A stretch of 46,946 nucleotides of DNA from Syntrophorhabdales bacterium (GTDB lineage Bacteria > Desulfobacterota > Syntrophorhabdia > Syntrophorhabdales > WCHB1-27), in the NCBI GenBank assembly GCA_035541455.1, contig DATKNH010000041.1, positions 1 through 46,946 on the forward strand, given 5' to 3'. How positions within the stretch are numbered: the first letter of the stretch is position 1; the number at the start of each line of letters is the position of its first letter. The notes under the pieces are model-generated. The model was not told where the DNA came from, ran no database searches, and saw nothing but the letters and a program-made list of their open reading frames with translations. Both the position numbers and the translations under genes were made by a program. Positions 16,115 through 23,949 of the stretch are shown piece after piece.

Positions 16115-17110
16115 TCATTGCTTCTCCACCGGCAATCCTGCTTCTTTCATCGCTGCGCCGAATTCATCCTCGTACTCTTGGTACGTGTGTACTTTGACCG
16201 GGTAAGCCCACGGGTTTACGTGCCGACGGCTGCGGCTGTTATTCTGCAGATTTCTTGTCGGACTCAAAAAAACACCTGGCGCGTGCATTAGTTTGCTGAA
16301 GGGAAAGAAAGCTGCGAGGACGCTGACCAGGAACAGATGAATGTAAAAGGCGAGTCCCAAGTTTTGCGGAACTGCGGGGCGAAGACTGACCAAGCCCAGA
16401 ATCAGCTCCTTTGTCTTTTCTGCGTCTATCTTGAAAAAGTGGCGCATGAGCACACCGGAGAGCACCACAGCAATAATGAGCAGAAGCGCAAAATAGTCGG
16501 ATGGCAGCGAAATCAGCCGCACCTGTGGGTAGGTAATTCTTCGAAAGAAGAGGTACGTGAGAGCGAGGAGAATCGCTGCATCCGTCAGGTAGAATGTCGG
16601 TAGACCCACATAAAATAGACCGTCAAGACTTTGCAGCAGAGCGATGCCCGGCAGCACAGGCTCGGTAAAGAATCGCAGGTGCCGGAAAAGGATGATGAGA
16701 AGCGACCAGTGGAAGAGCATTCCGCCCGCCCATAGAAAGCGGTTGGAGCTGTATATCAGTTTTTGTGGAGTCTTCAGTTCAGTTCTGTCGTTTCTGAAAA
16801 GACTCCTGAAGAAAAGCACTTCGAGGGCCATTCTCGCGAACACTTCCCCACTGCTCTGCGGGCTCTCCAGGTTGTTCGCCTTTATCCATGGCAGAGATTT
16901 CTGTTGTCCGCAGACTGTGGGGATATGGAAGGGGACAGGGGATTGGGCCCATTTCGCGACCCGGTAGATGAAGCCAACCACAAACATGACGCATGCGACG
17001 TATGGTACCACTGCGCCAAAGAGTGTAGTCAGTCCCGCCATGCCCACGCCGATCCAGGGTATGGCGACGAGGATCAGCACAGCGAGGAGCGCAACGCACA
17101 TTCCATTCAT
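16115..17110 (-). CDS. dsrM: DsrM, NarI-like haem b membrane subunit
   Basis: A 331-residue membrane protein. The N-terminal ~55 residues form two helices (MCVALLAVLILVAIPWIGVG and VVPYVACVMFVVGFIYRVAK), followed by a NarI-like core of about five helices. Candidate haem-ligand His residues lie in GMLFHWSLLIILFRHLRFF (about 130-148), SGVLMRHFFKI and AFYIHLFLVS. DsrM oxidises menaquinol and passes electrons to DsrK. Start: ATG 17110 with a weak GCGGAA ribosome site; a second ATG lies three codons in. Repeat elements flank the gene on both sides. Confidence 0.92.
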   Translation of the reverse strand: MNGMCVALLAVLILVAIPWIGVGMAGLTTLFGAVVPYVACVMFVVGFIYRVAKWAQSPVPFHIPTVCGQQKSLPWIKANNLESPQSSGEVFARMALEVLFFRSLFRNDRTELKTPQKLIYSSNRFLWAGGMLFHWSLLIILFRHLRFFTEPVLPGIALLQSLDGLFYVGLPTFYLTDAAILLALTYLFFRRITYPQVRLISLPSDYFALLLIIAVVLSGVLMRHFFKIDAEKTKELILGLVSLRPAVPQNLGLAFYIHLFLVSVLAAFFPFSKLMHAPGVFLSPTRNLQNNSRSRRHVNPWAYPVKVHTYQEYEDEFGAAMKEAGLPVEKQ

Positions 17111-17124
17111 GATTTCCGCATCAA

Positions 17125-17252
17125 ATCCTAATATCGAATATCTAAACTCTAAACAAATTCTGATATCAAATGTTCCAAATGGACAGATATCTCACGTGGA
17201 GATTCGGTCATTTGCTATTGTTTCGGATTTAGACATTAAAATTTAGGATTTA
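17125..17252. repeat. AT-rich inverted-repeat element, copy 6 (upstream of dsrM)
   Basis: The left side is AATCCTAATATCGAATATCT and AAACTCTAAACAAATTC. The right side is TTGCTATTGTTTCGGATTTA then GACATTAAAATTTAGGATTT. It ends at the stop codon of the RsbRD-N gene, whose TAA lies inside the arm. Confidence 0.75.
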
Positions 17253-17765
17253 ATCTTTCTCCTTCCCCATCGCCTGCACTACTCTTAATAATCGGTCTTT
17301 TTCTGCGCGGGCTTCTCCAACTTTTATGTCCGCAATTTGTTCACGACACGTCATGTAGAGATCAAATGCAGTGAGCGCCAGCTCGTCAATGCGTGATTCC
17401 ATTTTCGATAAGGTGCTTGTGAAGTCAGGATCTGCCACGGCATCGCCGCATTCCTCCCGGATTGCCCGTTTCAGATCGATGACGAACCTGACCGCTTCCG
17501 AGGGCTTGAAGTCCTGGACTGCCCTGATGCGAACGATGGCATCGAGTGAATGGCTCATTTCTTTTGTCTCGCGGCCTGCGATAAGGCCATCGAATAGGTT
17601 CTCCAGTTCCCGTCGAATTGTTGACCCGACCGGGTTGGCAAAAGGATCCTGCCGGTCCCTCAATAAAGGTATAGAGTCCTGAGCGTAGGTAGCGAAGACA
17701 AGGTCCAGCCATCGACCAAGGATTCCGTCTTTCTTTCTTGTCAACAGTTCCTGCAACATTGTCAT
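17250..17765 (-). CDS. RsbRD N-terminal domain protein
   Basis: About 171 residues from MTMLQELLTRKKDGILGRWL. The opening helix (ELLxxKKDxILxRWLDLV), the DPFANPVGSTIRRELENLFD segment (about 45-65) and the RIRAVQDFKPSEAVRFV segment match the globin-like N-terminal domain of RsbR/RsbRD co-antagonists. No STAS domain follows. Such stand-alone proteins are, to my knowledge, commonly found beside dsrM in sulfate reducers, with unknown role. Start is uncertain: ATG 17765 fits the domain edge but has no clear ribosome site, while ATG 17792 follows AGGGGA. The region upstream to 17868 contains AACTCGTAACTCGTAAC simple repeats. Confidence 0.78.
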   Translation of the reverse strand: MTMLQELLTRKKDGILGRWLDLVFATYAQDSIPLLRDRQDPFANPVGSTIRRELENLFDGLIAGRETKEMSHSLDAIVRIRAVQDFKPSEAVRFVIDLKRAIREECGDAVADPDFTSTLSKMESRIDELALTAFDLYMTCREQIADIKVGEARAEKDRLLRVVQAMGKEKD

Positions 17766-17868
17766 CGATCTGGCCTGTGACCTTTCACACATCGTCCCCT
17801 GAGGCAGCCCTGTGCCTCGCGAACTCGTAACTCGTAACAGCGCAGAAGGCGCCGGAACTCGCAACAGC

Positions 17869-19053
17869 TCAGCTAAAGAACTTTCCCTTCAGAATGAAAT
17901 TCCAGTACAGGCGCTTTAAAAGGCTGGTCTGCCACAACCAGTAAAGACGGGACTCCTTGATGGCCGATATGCTCTGAGCGTAATCGAATTCTGCAAAAAA
18001 AAGACTACCAAAGCCTGTATGGAGTGGTACCACCGTATTACCGTCATAGACGGCTGTGCCTTCTCCCCCATTGATACGCTCTTTGATGCGCCTTGCGATC
18101 ACTGCTGCCTGCCTTCGAGCCGCGGAGAACGTTTTTGCCGTAGGGTAATTTCCAGCATCGCCGATCGCATACACATTGTCGAAGTCCCTGTGGCGTAACG
18201 TGCTCTTGTCGCAGGTAACCCAACCGACGGGGTCCGCGAGTCCTTCGGAGTTCTGGATAATGTCAGCGCCTGAATGAGGGGGAATAATGGAAAGAAGATC
18301 GAAACCGATCTTTTCACCAAGGAAGTCCTCGCAAGACCCTTTTTTTGCATCGATTCTTGTTGGGGTGAACTCGATCTTCACTTCGATGCCACGTTCCCCG
18401 AGGAGCCGCTCCACATACCCGGCATAGGGTTCAATGCTGGGTGGCACCGAAGAATCGGGTGTGGTCAGGATGAAGCGGCACTTGTCACGGATTCCCCTGC
18501 GTCTCATCTCCGCTTCAGCTAGCAGGATGAAGCTTACAGGGGTTGCGGCGCACCTGATAGGCATCTCGCAGATGCATGAGACGATAGTACCACCTTCAAA
18601 CCTCTTAAGGGCATCGCGTAGCTTCAAAGCAGATTCAAGAAAGTAGAAGCTGAAAACATTCCTTCCGTTTTTCAGACCTTCCTTCAGGGCTTCAGGTTCA
18701 TCAGTTGTCAGCTTCGCACCCGTGGCAATGATCACATAATCAAAGGGAATAGTTCCGGATCGTGCGGTACTCACCGTGCCCTGAAGGTTTATTTTTCGGG
18801 CCTCGTCCGTAACGAGTGTTATCCCTCTGACAAGAAGGTCCTTTATGTCCCTGCTCAAATCTTCCTGTCTGTCGATGTCAAAGAGAAGCGTAAGGAGGCC
18901 GGGGTGATAAAAGTGTTTGCTGTTCTTCTCTATAAGGACAATTGCAGCACCCTCGCTCCCGATCTGCTTTCTGAGCCGGTTCGCGGCCATGATGCCGGCT
19001 GACCCGCCGCCGACAATCACGACCTGCTTCTTTTTCTCACCAGGCCTTATCAA
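17869..19053 (-). CDS. SQR/FCSD-like FAD-dependent oxidoreductase in the dsr operon
   Basis: A 394-residue flavoprotein. The FAD site is VVIVGGGSAGIMAANRL (about 11-27), ATGAK is at about 110-114, and the terminal flavin motif YAIGDAGNYPTAKT is at about 295-308. The segment CICEMPIRCAATP (160-172) matches the sulfide:quinone reductase redox-Cys region. The C-terminal half reads HTGFGSLFFAEFDYA, where SQRs I know carry their second redox Cys, and none is present; Cys 281 is the last one. The C-terminus ends with amphipathic aromatic helices (YWLWQTSLLKRLYWNFIL), suggesting membrane association. The TTG start at 19053 overlaps the upstream gene's TGA and follows GGAG. Possible function: flavin-linked electron transfer with the DsrM2/DsrK2-like subunits. 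Sulfide oxidation is only one option. Confidence 0.75.
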   Translation of the reverse strand: MIRPGEKKKQVVIVGGGSAGIMAANRLRKQIGSEGAAIVLIEKNSKHFYHPGLLTLLFDIDRQEDLSRDIKDLLVRGITLVTDEARKINLQGTVSTARSGTIPFDYVIIATGAKLTTDEPEALKEGLKNGRNVFSFYFLESALKLRDALKRFEGGTIVSCICEMPIRCAATPVSFILLAEAEMRRRGIRDKCRFILTTPDSSVPPSIEPYAGYVERLLGERGIEVKIEFTPTRIDAKKGSCEDFLGEKIGFDLLSIIPPHSGADIIQNSEGLADPVGWVTCDKSTLRHRDFDNVYAIGDAGNYPTAKTFSAARRQAAVIARRIKERINGGEGTAVYDGNTVVPLHTGFGSLFFAEFDYAQSISAIKESRLYWLWQTSLLKRLYWNFILKGKFFS

Positions 19054-20648
19054 AGCTGCTCCCAGGTAAGGAAGGGTTTTTGCAGATCAACCATAGCATT
19101 TACGATCAGTTCTACGAGCCCACCGTAGAAAATGCCGCTCTTCCGGGTTGCGCCATAAAACTCGAACATATCCCTCATGAGTCCTTTGCAGTTGGAACAG
19201 GGAGCGCAGACATACTTGTTTTGGGCAGGTTCGGAAACGTCAGCAAACGCTTCGAGGATCTGTTTCATCTTCATTCTTGCTGAAACGGAATTGCGCCAGT
19301 CAGGAAAATTCATTGACTGCATTATAGCAAAACCACTGCCGCCGCCACAGCAATAATTATCCACACCGTGGGGCTCCATTTCTCTGAATTGGGGGCAGAT
19401 GGCCCTTAGAATTTTTCTCTGTGGCTCCACGATGCCCATAAGGCGCACCATGTTGCACGGGTCGTGCAGGGTCACGGGAAAGTCGTTGCGTTTCGGGTCC
19501 AGCTTTATCTTTCCGCTCAGGACGAGATGTTCCAAAAGCGGTAATGCACTCTCTCTCGGGATATTAAGCTCTCCAGTCAAGACCCGATCTGCGATCACGA
19601 GGATTGCCTTGTGCGCGTGTCCGCATTCGCCCACGCAAATTTTCTTGACCTTGAGAGTGCGCGCCGCTTCTGCATGATGCACTGCTACCCGTGCCGCCTG
19701 GACATCGTCATACCATATGCCATAGTTGACTGCGTCGTAGCCGGCGATTTGACTCGAAAGCGTCCAGTCGATGCCGGCGGCATCAAAGAGGATTGCGAAG
19801 GCCTGGGGATTCTCGGGCCATGCCATAAACTCCCCCGCGTTGTGCACCAGCAGCACTTCTGCACCTTCTTTGTCCACGGGTATTTTTATTTTCCTGCCCG
19901 TCTTTTCCTCTATGTCGTCTTCCATGAAGGCGATGATGTTTGCAAGGGCTTTCGGCGTTATACCTGTGCTGGAACCCACCTTGAGCTGTTGGACCGTTCC
20001 CTGTTCGTGAAGTTCCCGGGCTGCGATCCCCATTTCCTGGCTGAAGAGTTTTCTGATTTCCCGGCTGATGAGCGCATTGTCGATACCCAAAGGACAGACC
20101 TGCGCGCATCGCCTGCAAAGGCTGCACCGGTACGCAAGTTCAGCCAGGCGTGCGAGAAGCGTAAAATTGAGCTCGATGTTGCTTGCCGTCAGCCTTGCGA
20201 GCAGGCTGTTTTCTTTTTTTAAGTACTTGTTGATGATGCGGCGGAGCACCTCGGGGCGAAAGGTCGGCCGGTAGATCTCCTGTTTTCCGCTCGACAGGTA
20301 CGCAGGGCAGGAGTCGTTGCAGAGCTGGCATTTCACGCAATAATCGAGTGAATGGAGGAGCGGCTGGATAAAGGTCCAGTTGTTTTCCTTCGATAGCAAT
20401 TTTTTGAGGCCTGACAGAAATTTAGCGACGAACTCCTCTTCCTCCTGAGCGTTGGCGGGTTTCGTCACGCCCAGGCCGACAATGCCGTCGAGGGAAGCTT
20501 CGTAGCGCTGGCGTTGCTCTTCGGTAAGCTCTTTGAGGGGACGCGGCTCGTCGTAGGGCGGCGGCAAGGGCAAGAGATCGGATGGTTCCAGTGTCACGAG
20601 CTGTTGGGCAGGCCTGGATAAATCTTCTATCTTCATCTTTCGTTTCAT
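19050..20648 (-). CDS. DsrK/HdrD-like iron-sulfur protein, second copy (DsrK2)
   Basis: A 532-residue paralogue of DsrK. Ferredoxin-type clusters are CVKCQLCNDSC (104-114) and CSLCRRCAQVC (175-185). HdrD-type motifs are VGECGHAH (about 339), LHDPCNM (about 394), CCGGGSGF (433-440) and CAPCSNCKG (481-489). The final motif makes the C-terminal site more complete than in the dsrK at 14335. The gene lies four bases after a NarI-like membrane gene and overlaps the SQR-like gene, so the three form one unit. Possible role: a disulfide or trisulfide reductase, or a quinone-linked electron module. DsrC is encoded next to it. Confidence 0.85.
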   Translation of the reverse strand: MKRKMKIEDLSRPAQQLVTLEPSDLLPLPPPYDEPRPLKELTEEQRQRYEASLDGIVGLGVTKPANAQEEEEFVAKFLSGLKKLLSKENNWTFIQPLLHSLDYCVKCQLCNDSCPAYLSSGKQEIYRPTFRPEVLRRIINKYLKKENSLLARLTASNIELNFTLLARLAELAYRCSLCRRCAQVCPLGIDNALISREIRKLFSQEMGIAARELHEQGTVQQLKVGSSTGITPKALANIIAFMEDDIEEKTGRKIKIPVDKEGAEVLLVHNAGEFMAWPENPQAFAILFDAAGIDWTLSSQIAGYDAVNYGIWYDDVQAARVAVHHAEAARTLKVKKICVGECGHAHKAILVIADRVLTGELNIPRESALPLLEHLVLSGKIKLDPKRNDFPVTLHDPCNMVRLMGIVEPQRKILRAICPQFREMEPHGVDNYCCGGGSGFAIMQSMNFPDWRNSVSARMKMKQILEAFADVSEPAQNKYVCAPCSNCKGLMRDMFEFYGATRKSGIFYGGLVELIVNAMVDLQKPFLTWEQL

Positions 20649-20652
20649 GAAC

Positions 20653-21558
20653 TCAGTTCTTCACCTGGTCGGCCCAGGATTGTCCACCTTTGATGTGAGG
20701 GGCTGCCCAGGTGACCTTCTGGCTCATCTGTTGCTGCAGTTCCCTTTCCAGCCGACTTCCCTGGAGATTCGGCTCATCATCCCACCGTATGAGGAAGAAA
20801 GCAAAAAGTCTGGTGATGTAATGCATCGACCGCGTAAAGGGCAGATAGATGAGGAACAGGTCAAAGAGCACGATGTGCAGTTCAGCGCCCGGGGCCACTG
20901 TGATGGGCCGCAAGGTGATCAGTCCCATCCAGAATTCCCTGTACTCGGAAAAAGTGGGGTCGACAAAATACCATGCGTAGAGTCCACTCAGGAACACCAA
21001 CAGACAGAAGAAATAGGTGAAATAATTTTGTGGAGTGGCGTAAAGCCGAAGATCTTCATCACTGAACCTTTTGATGAAAATTCCAATGCTGCCAAGAAGA
21101 CCGCTTACAAAACTGACAACCCCCATGAGGAGCAGAACGTAATAGAAAAGCCTTCCGGCTAAAAAAGAAGATTCCCCAGAGATCGGCAGCCCTAGAAGCG
21201 TGGCTGCAGCCGCGAAAAAAGTGAGGATGTGAAAACCGATGATCAGGATAAAGCCTACGTGCCATGGGTAGAGCGCCAGCCAGTAACTCTTGTGGCGCTT
21301 AAAGTATTCGCTCATCGAGAAGTATTCTTGAAGAAGGAAGAGGATGCTGCGCAAACGGCTTTTACTGCGGGTGCCATTGATCCAGTCGATTTCCTCGAAA
21401 TAGGACCCCCCGTACCTGTATCGCTCTTCATGCAGGACCGGATAAAGCTCCCAGCGCAGGTGGCGGGGTAGACGCAACCACTTTACCATCTTCGACGTAT
21501 ACATCGCGATGATAAAGATGTAGCCGATATAGGTCATTACGGCAAGAAATACTGCCAC
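20653..21558 (-). CDS. NarI/DsrM-like cytochrome b membrane protein (DsrM2)
   Basis: A 301-residue membrane protein with one N-terminal helix (VFLAVMTYIGYIFIIAMYTS) and a NarI-like four- to five-helix core from about 88. Candidate haem-ligand His residues are WHVGFILIIGFHILTF (about 99-114) and AELHIVLFDLFLIYLPF (about 225-241). Conserved features include YATPQNYFTYFFCLLVF. It is shorter than dsrM (331) and lacks its N-terminal double-helix extension. GTG start behind AGGGGGAGC. It probably anchors the DsrK2-like protein and exchanges electrons with menaquinone. Confidence 0.85.
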   Translation of the reverse strand: MAVFLAVMTYIGYIFIIAMYTSKMVKWLRLPRHLRWELYPVLHEERYRYGGSYFEEIDWINGTRSKSRLRSILFLLQEYFSMSEYFKRHKSYWLALYPWHVGFILIIGFHILTFFAAAATLLGLPISGESSFLAGRLFYYVLLLMGVVSFVSGLLGSIGIFIKRFSDEDLRLYATPQNYFTYFFCLLVFLSGLYAWYFVDPTFSEYREFWMGLITLRPITVAPGAELHIVLFDLFLIYLPFTRSMHYITRLFAFFLIRWDDEPNLQGSRLERELQQQMSQKVTWAAPHIKGGQSWADQVKN

Positions 21559-21623
21559 GTGCTCCCCCTGTTAAACCTGACCAAGTTATGTTCAGCGAGG
21601 CTTGTGTGAGCCTTACTACTCTT

Positions 21624-21941
21624 CTATACGCAACCCGTCGGTTTCGGCAGCCCTGCGACTTTGCATGCCCCTTTCGCCGGTCCGCCCGGGAAGAGTTCGT
21701 AAATCTTTTTGAGGTCGAGGCCGGTCTGTTTCACAAGCATACGGACCGGTGGGGCGATCTCAAACTTGAGATAGTAGTCCCTGAGGTAATTAACCAGCTT
21801 CCAGTGGTCTTCGCCCATCGGATAAGCATTTTCCGCTTTAGCCAGGTCTTCTGCCACTTCCTTATTCCACTTCCCCGGCTCCTGAATGAAGCCGTCCTCA
21901 TCGATTTCGATTTCCTGTCCACCTAGTGTGGCCTTTGCCAT
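21624..21941 (-). CDS. dsrC: DsrC, sulfur-carrier co-substrate of DsrAB
   Basis: 105 residues, exactly the usual length. The C-terminal arm GACKVAGLPKPTGCV keeps both redox cysteines, Cys93 and the penultimate Cys104, required to form the DsrC trisulfide during sulfite reduction; TusE proteins lack the first one. Other family segments are DEDGFIQEPGKWNKEVAEDL and PPVRMLVKQTG. Start ATG with AGGAGGG. It is placed between dsrN/YHS and the second dsrMK-like pair, so the trisulfide product may be handed to either DsrK. Confidence 0.96.
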   Translation of the reverse strand: MAKATLGGQEIEIDEDGFIQEPGKWNKEVAEDLAKAENAYPMGEDHWKLVNYLRDYYLKFEIAPPVRMLVKQTGLDLKKIYELFPGGPAKGACKVAGLPKPTGCV

Positions 21942-21971
21942 TGTACAGCCCTCCTATTTCTATTCTCTGTT

Positions 21972-22034
21972 CTATTTTTTGTCGTCGGAAGTGCCGGCGT
22001 TAGAGTTCACACCTTTCTTCATTGTATCTGCCAT
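21972..22034 (-). CDS. Possible 20-residue micro-ORF between YHS gene and dsrC
   Basis: The ATG follows the TGA of the YHS gene directly (TGAATG), and the frame runs 20 codons to TAG: MADTMKKGVNSNAGTSDDKK. The contiguous stop/start would allow translational coupling. There is no independent ribosome site and no family resemblance. It could simply be spacer sequence. Confidence 0.2.
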   Translation of the reverse strand: MADTMKKGVNSNAGTSDDKK

Positions 22035-22193
22035 TCAACTTTTGCCGCTGTCCTTGATGAAGCTTGCCGGCTGTTCATCAAACTGTTTCTTGCAGGCCTT
22101 GCTGTCAAAGTAATAGGTGATCTCGCTCACCGTGCTCGTGCCTCGCGCCTTCTTCTCTTCAACCTCTACCTTGCAGACCGGACAAATTGCCAT
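22035..22193 (-). CDS. Small YHS-domain protein
   Basis: 52 residues. It carries CPVCKVEVEE at the start (Cys 4 and 7) and TYYFDSKACKKQFDEQPASF, the YHS motif variant (Tyr-Tyr-Phe-Asp-Ser with Cys, then a helix). YHS domains are thought to bind metal and are often found with heavy-metal or Fe-S proteins. The ATG at 22193 has a strong AAGGAGGG site although it overlaps the last 35 bases of dsrN in another frame. The location between dsrN and dsrC suggests a link to DsrAB maturation or metal handling, which is inference only. Confidence 0.8.
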   Translation of the reverse strand: MAICPVCKVEVEEKKARGTSTVSEITYYFDSKACKKQFDEQPASFIKDSGKS

Positions 22194-23691
22194 AGCTACC
22201 CTCCTTCGCCTCCTTTTTCTCAACCTTACTTCGAGTCTTACCCTGTGCCTTGTATTTTCTTGCGAGAGCAGCAAAAGCCGGTGCCCAGCCCGGTGTGCCA
22301 AGCGCATGGAGATGCGCGTAGGAAGCCAGCAGGTTCTTGTATGCGAACCCGTCAACGCGACCGTCAATGCCGTGGCCACGCACAACCTTGTAGCACCAGT
22401 TTGCCTTCTGAAGCGCATCTTCGTTGCTGCTATGGTGCTCTGCTGCGATGAATCGTGAGTGGTGGAATTCGTGGCCGCGCAGCACCGTCCCTTGCGCAAA
22501 CCAGTGATTGTCAGCAGCAACCTCCAGCTCCATATATCCGTGCCCTTGAGGCCGGTTCGAGATCTCAACCTCCCCCGGTATCTTTCCGACCATCTCGTAG
22601 CGCTTTCCCTGCCAACGTATGGCCCGGGTGAGATACATCAGCCCGCCGCACTCGGCATACGTCGGAAGACCGCTCTCTATCTGTCGGCCTATGTCCCGGC
22701 GAAGCTCCTTGTTCTCCTCCAGCTCGGCGGCATAGAGCTCCGGGAAGCCGCCACCGATATAAAGCCCGTGAATCTGCGGAAGCACTCTGTCCGAAAAAGC
22801 GTCGATCCGCACGATGTCTGCCCCGGCATTGTGCAGTGCTTCAATGTTTTCTGGATAATAAAAGCTGAAAGCCCGGTCGGCTATGACCCCTATCCTGCAC
22901 GTGGGTTTTGCTGGCGGAGTACCGGGGACTTCGGGAATCAAATGATCCGGCGCCCGCTCTGCCAGCTCGATGATTGCCTCCAGGTCGAGATGTGGTGCAA
23001 CCTTGTCGCAGACAGCAGACACAATTGATTCGGCCTGTGCCTTCTCGCTCGATGGAATGAGGCCGAGGTGCCGCTCCGCAATAGAAAGTGCCGGATTCCT
23101 GGGAACTGCGCCCAAGACAGGAATATTGCAGTGGGATTCCACAGCGTCTTTGAGTTTTTCTACGTGACGACTTCCGGATACCCTGTTCAGGATCACTCCA
23201 GCCAGATCCGTCCCCGACTCGAAATGCTGGAAACCGGATACGAGTGCTGCGATGCTGCGTGTCATTCTTTCTGCATTGACCACCAGGATCACAGGCGCAC
23301 GCAGTAGGCGTGCGAGCCATGCCACGCTTCCTTCACCGTCGGCTGCAGGTGAATCAAAAAGACCCATGGCTCCTTCGACGATTGCGATGTCGGCTCCGCG
23401 TGATCTCCGGGCAAACGATGTAAGCAACGCGTCTTCAGGCATGAGAAAATTGTCGAGGTTGAAACACTCATTCCCGCTGGCAAGGCGAAGCCATGACGGA
23501 TCGATATAATCGGGGCCTTTTTTGAATGACTGAACAGCCAGCCCTCGGTTCTTTAGCATCCTCGCCAGAGCGATAGCCACCGTGGTCTTCCCGGACCTTC
23601 CCTGCGGGGCCGCAATCACAAGGCGGGGAGGCAGCCGCCTCATTAAGGAGCTATCTGATCGTTTGTCAGTCCTTTTTCTTTCTGTAGCCAC
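22159..23691 (-). CDS. dsrN: DsrN, cobyrinic acid a,c-diamide synthase-like siroheme amidase
   Basis: A 510-residue glutamine amidotransferase of the CbiA/CobB family. The N-terminal ATPase domain has P-loop GRSGKTTVAIALA (about 31-43) and FKKGPDYIDPSWL. The C-terminal class I amidotransferase domain has YIGGGFPELYAAEL (about 311-324), the nucleophile region YAECGGLMYL (about 347-356) and HEFHHS. In dsr clusters DsrN is proposed to amidate siroheme to the sirohydrochlorin amide used by DsrAB. Start is uncertain: GTG 23691 has only a weak site, and ATG 23643 would give 494 residues. The Lys/Glu-rich C-terminus overlaps the YHS gene. Confidence 0.92.
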   Translation of the reverse strand: MATERKRTDKRSDSSLMRRLPPRLVIAAPQGRSGKTTVAIALARMLKNRGLAVQSFKKGPDYIDPSWLRLASGNECFNLDNFLMPEDALLTSFARRSRGADIAIVEGAMGLFDSPAADGEGSVAWLARLLRAPVILVVNAERMTRSIAALVSGFQHFESGTDLAGVILNRVSGSRHVEKLKDAVESHCNIPVLGAVPRNPALSIAERHLGLIPSSEKAQAESIVSAVCDKVAPHLDLEAIIELAERAPDHLIPEVPGTPPAKPTCRIGVIADRAFSFYYPENIEALHNAGADIVRIDAFSDRVLPQIHGLYIGGGFPELYAAELEENKELRRDIGRQIESGLPTYAECGGLMYLTRAIRWQGKRYEMVGKIPGEVEISNRPQGHGYMELEVAADNHWFAQGTVLRGHEFHHSRFIAAEHHSSNEDALQKANWCYKVVRGHGIDGRVDGFAYKNLLASYAHLHALGTPGWAPAFAALARKYKAQGKTRSKVEKKEAKEGSYGNLSGLQGRG

Positions 23692-23734
23692 TCAACGACT
23701 CAACCGTTTTTTTGTCTGCGCTATGTCGACAAAG

Positions 23735-23935
23735 CTACTTTCCCTTCAGCTTGATAAAGGAGGCGCCCAGATAAATATACTCAATCTTATCCTCTTTGGC
23801 CAAGGCGGCAATCGCTTTGTCGACCAACGCCTTATCGTCACCCAATGCGCGTGCCACCTCTTTGTTCTTTGCGTGGGGCACGCCCTCGAGGTACTTGAGG
23901 ACCTTTTCCTTCAGCTCTTCTGTCACCTCAGCCAT
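23735..23935 (-). CDS. dsrD: DsrD, allosteric activator of DsrAB
   Basis: 66 residues forming a winged-helix-like small protein: EELKEKVLKYLEG, KNKEVARALGDDKALVDKAI and KIEYIYLGASFIKL. DsrD is characteristic of organisms using Dsr in the reductive direction and has been shown to stimulate DsrAB. I chose ATG 23935, behind GGAGGTGA; a longer frame to 23956 would overlap dsrB. It follows dsrB by 14 bases. Confidence 0.92.
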   Translation of the reverse strand: MAEVTEELKEKVLKYLEGVPHAKNKEVARALGDDKALVDKAIAALAKEDKIEYIYLGASFIKLKGK

Positions 23936-23949
23936 CGGCTCACCTCCGC

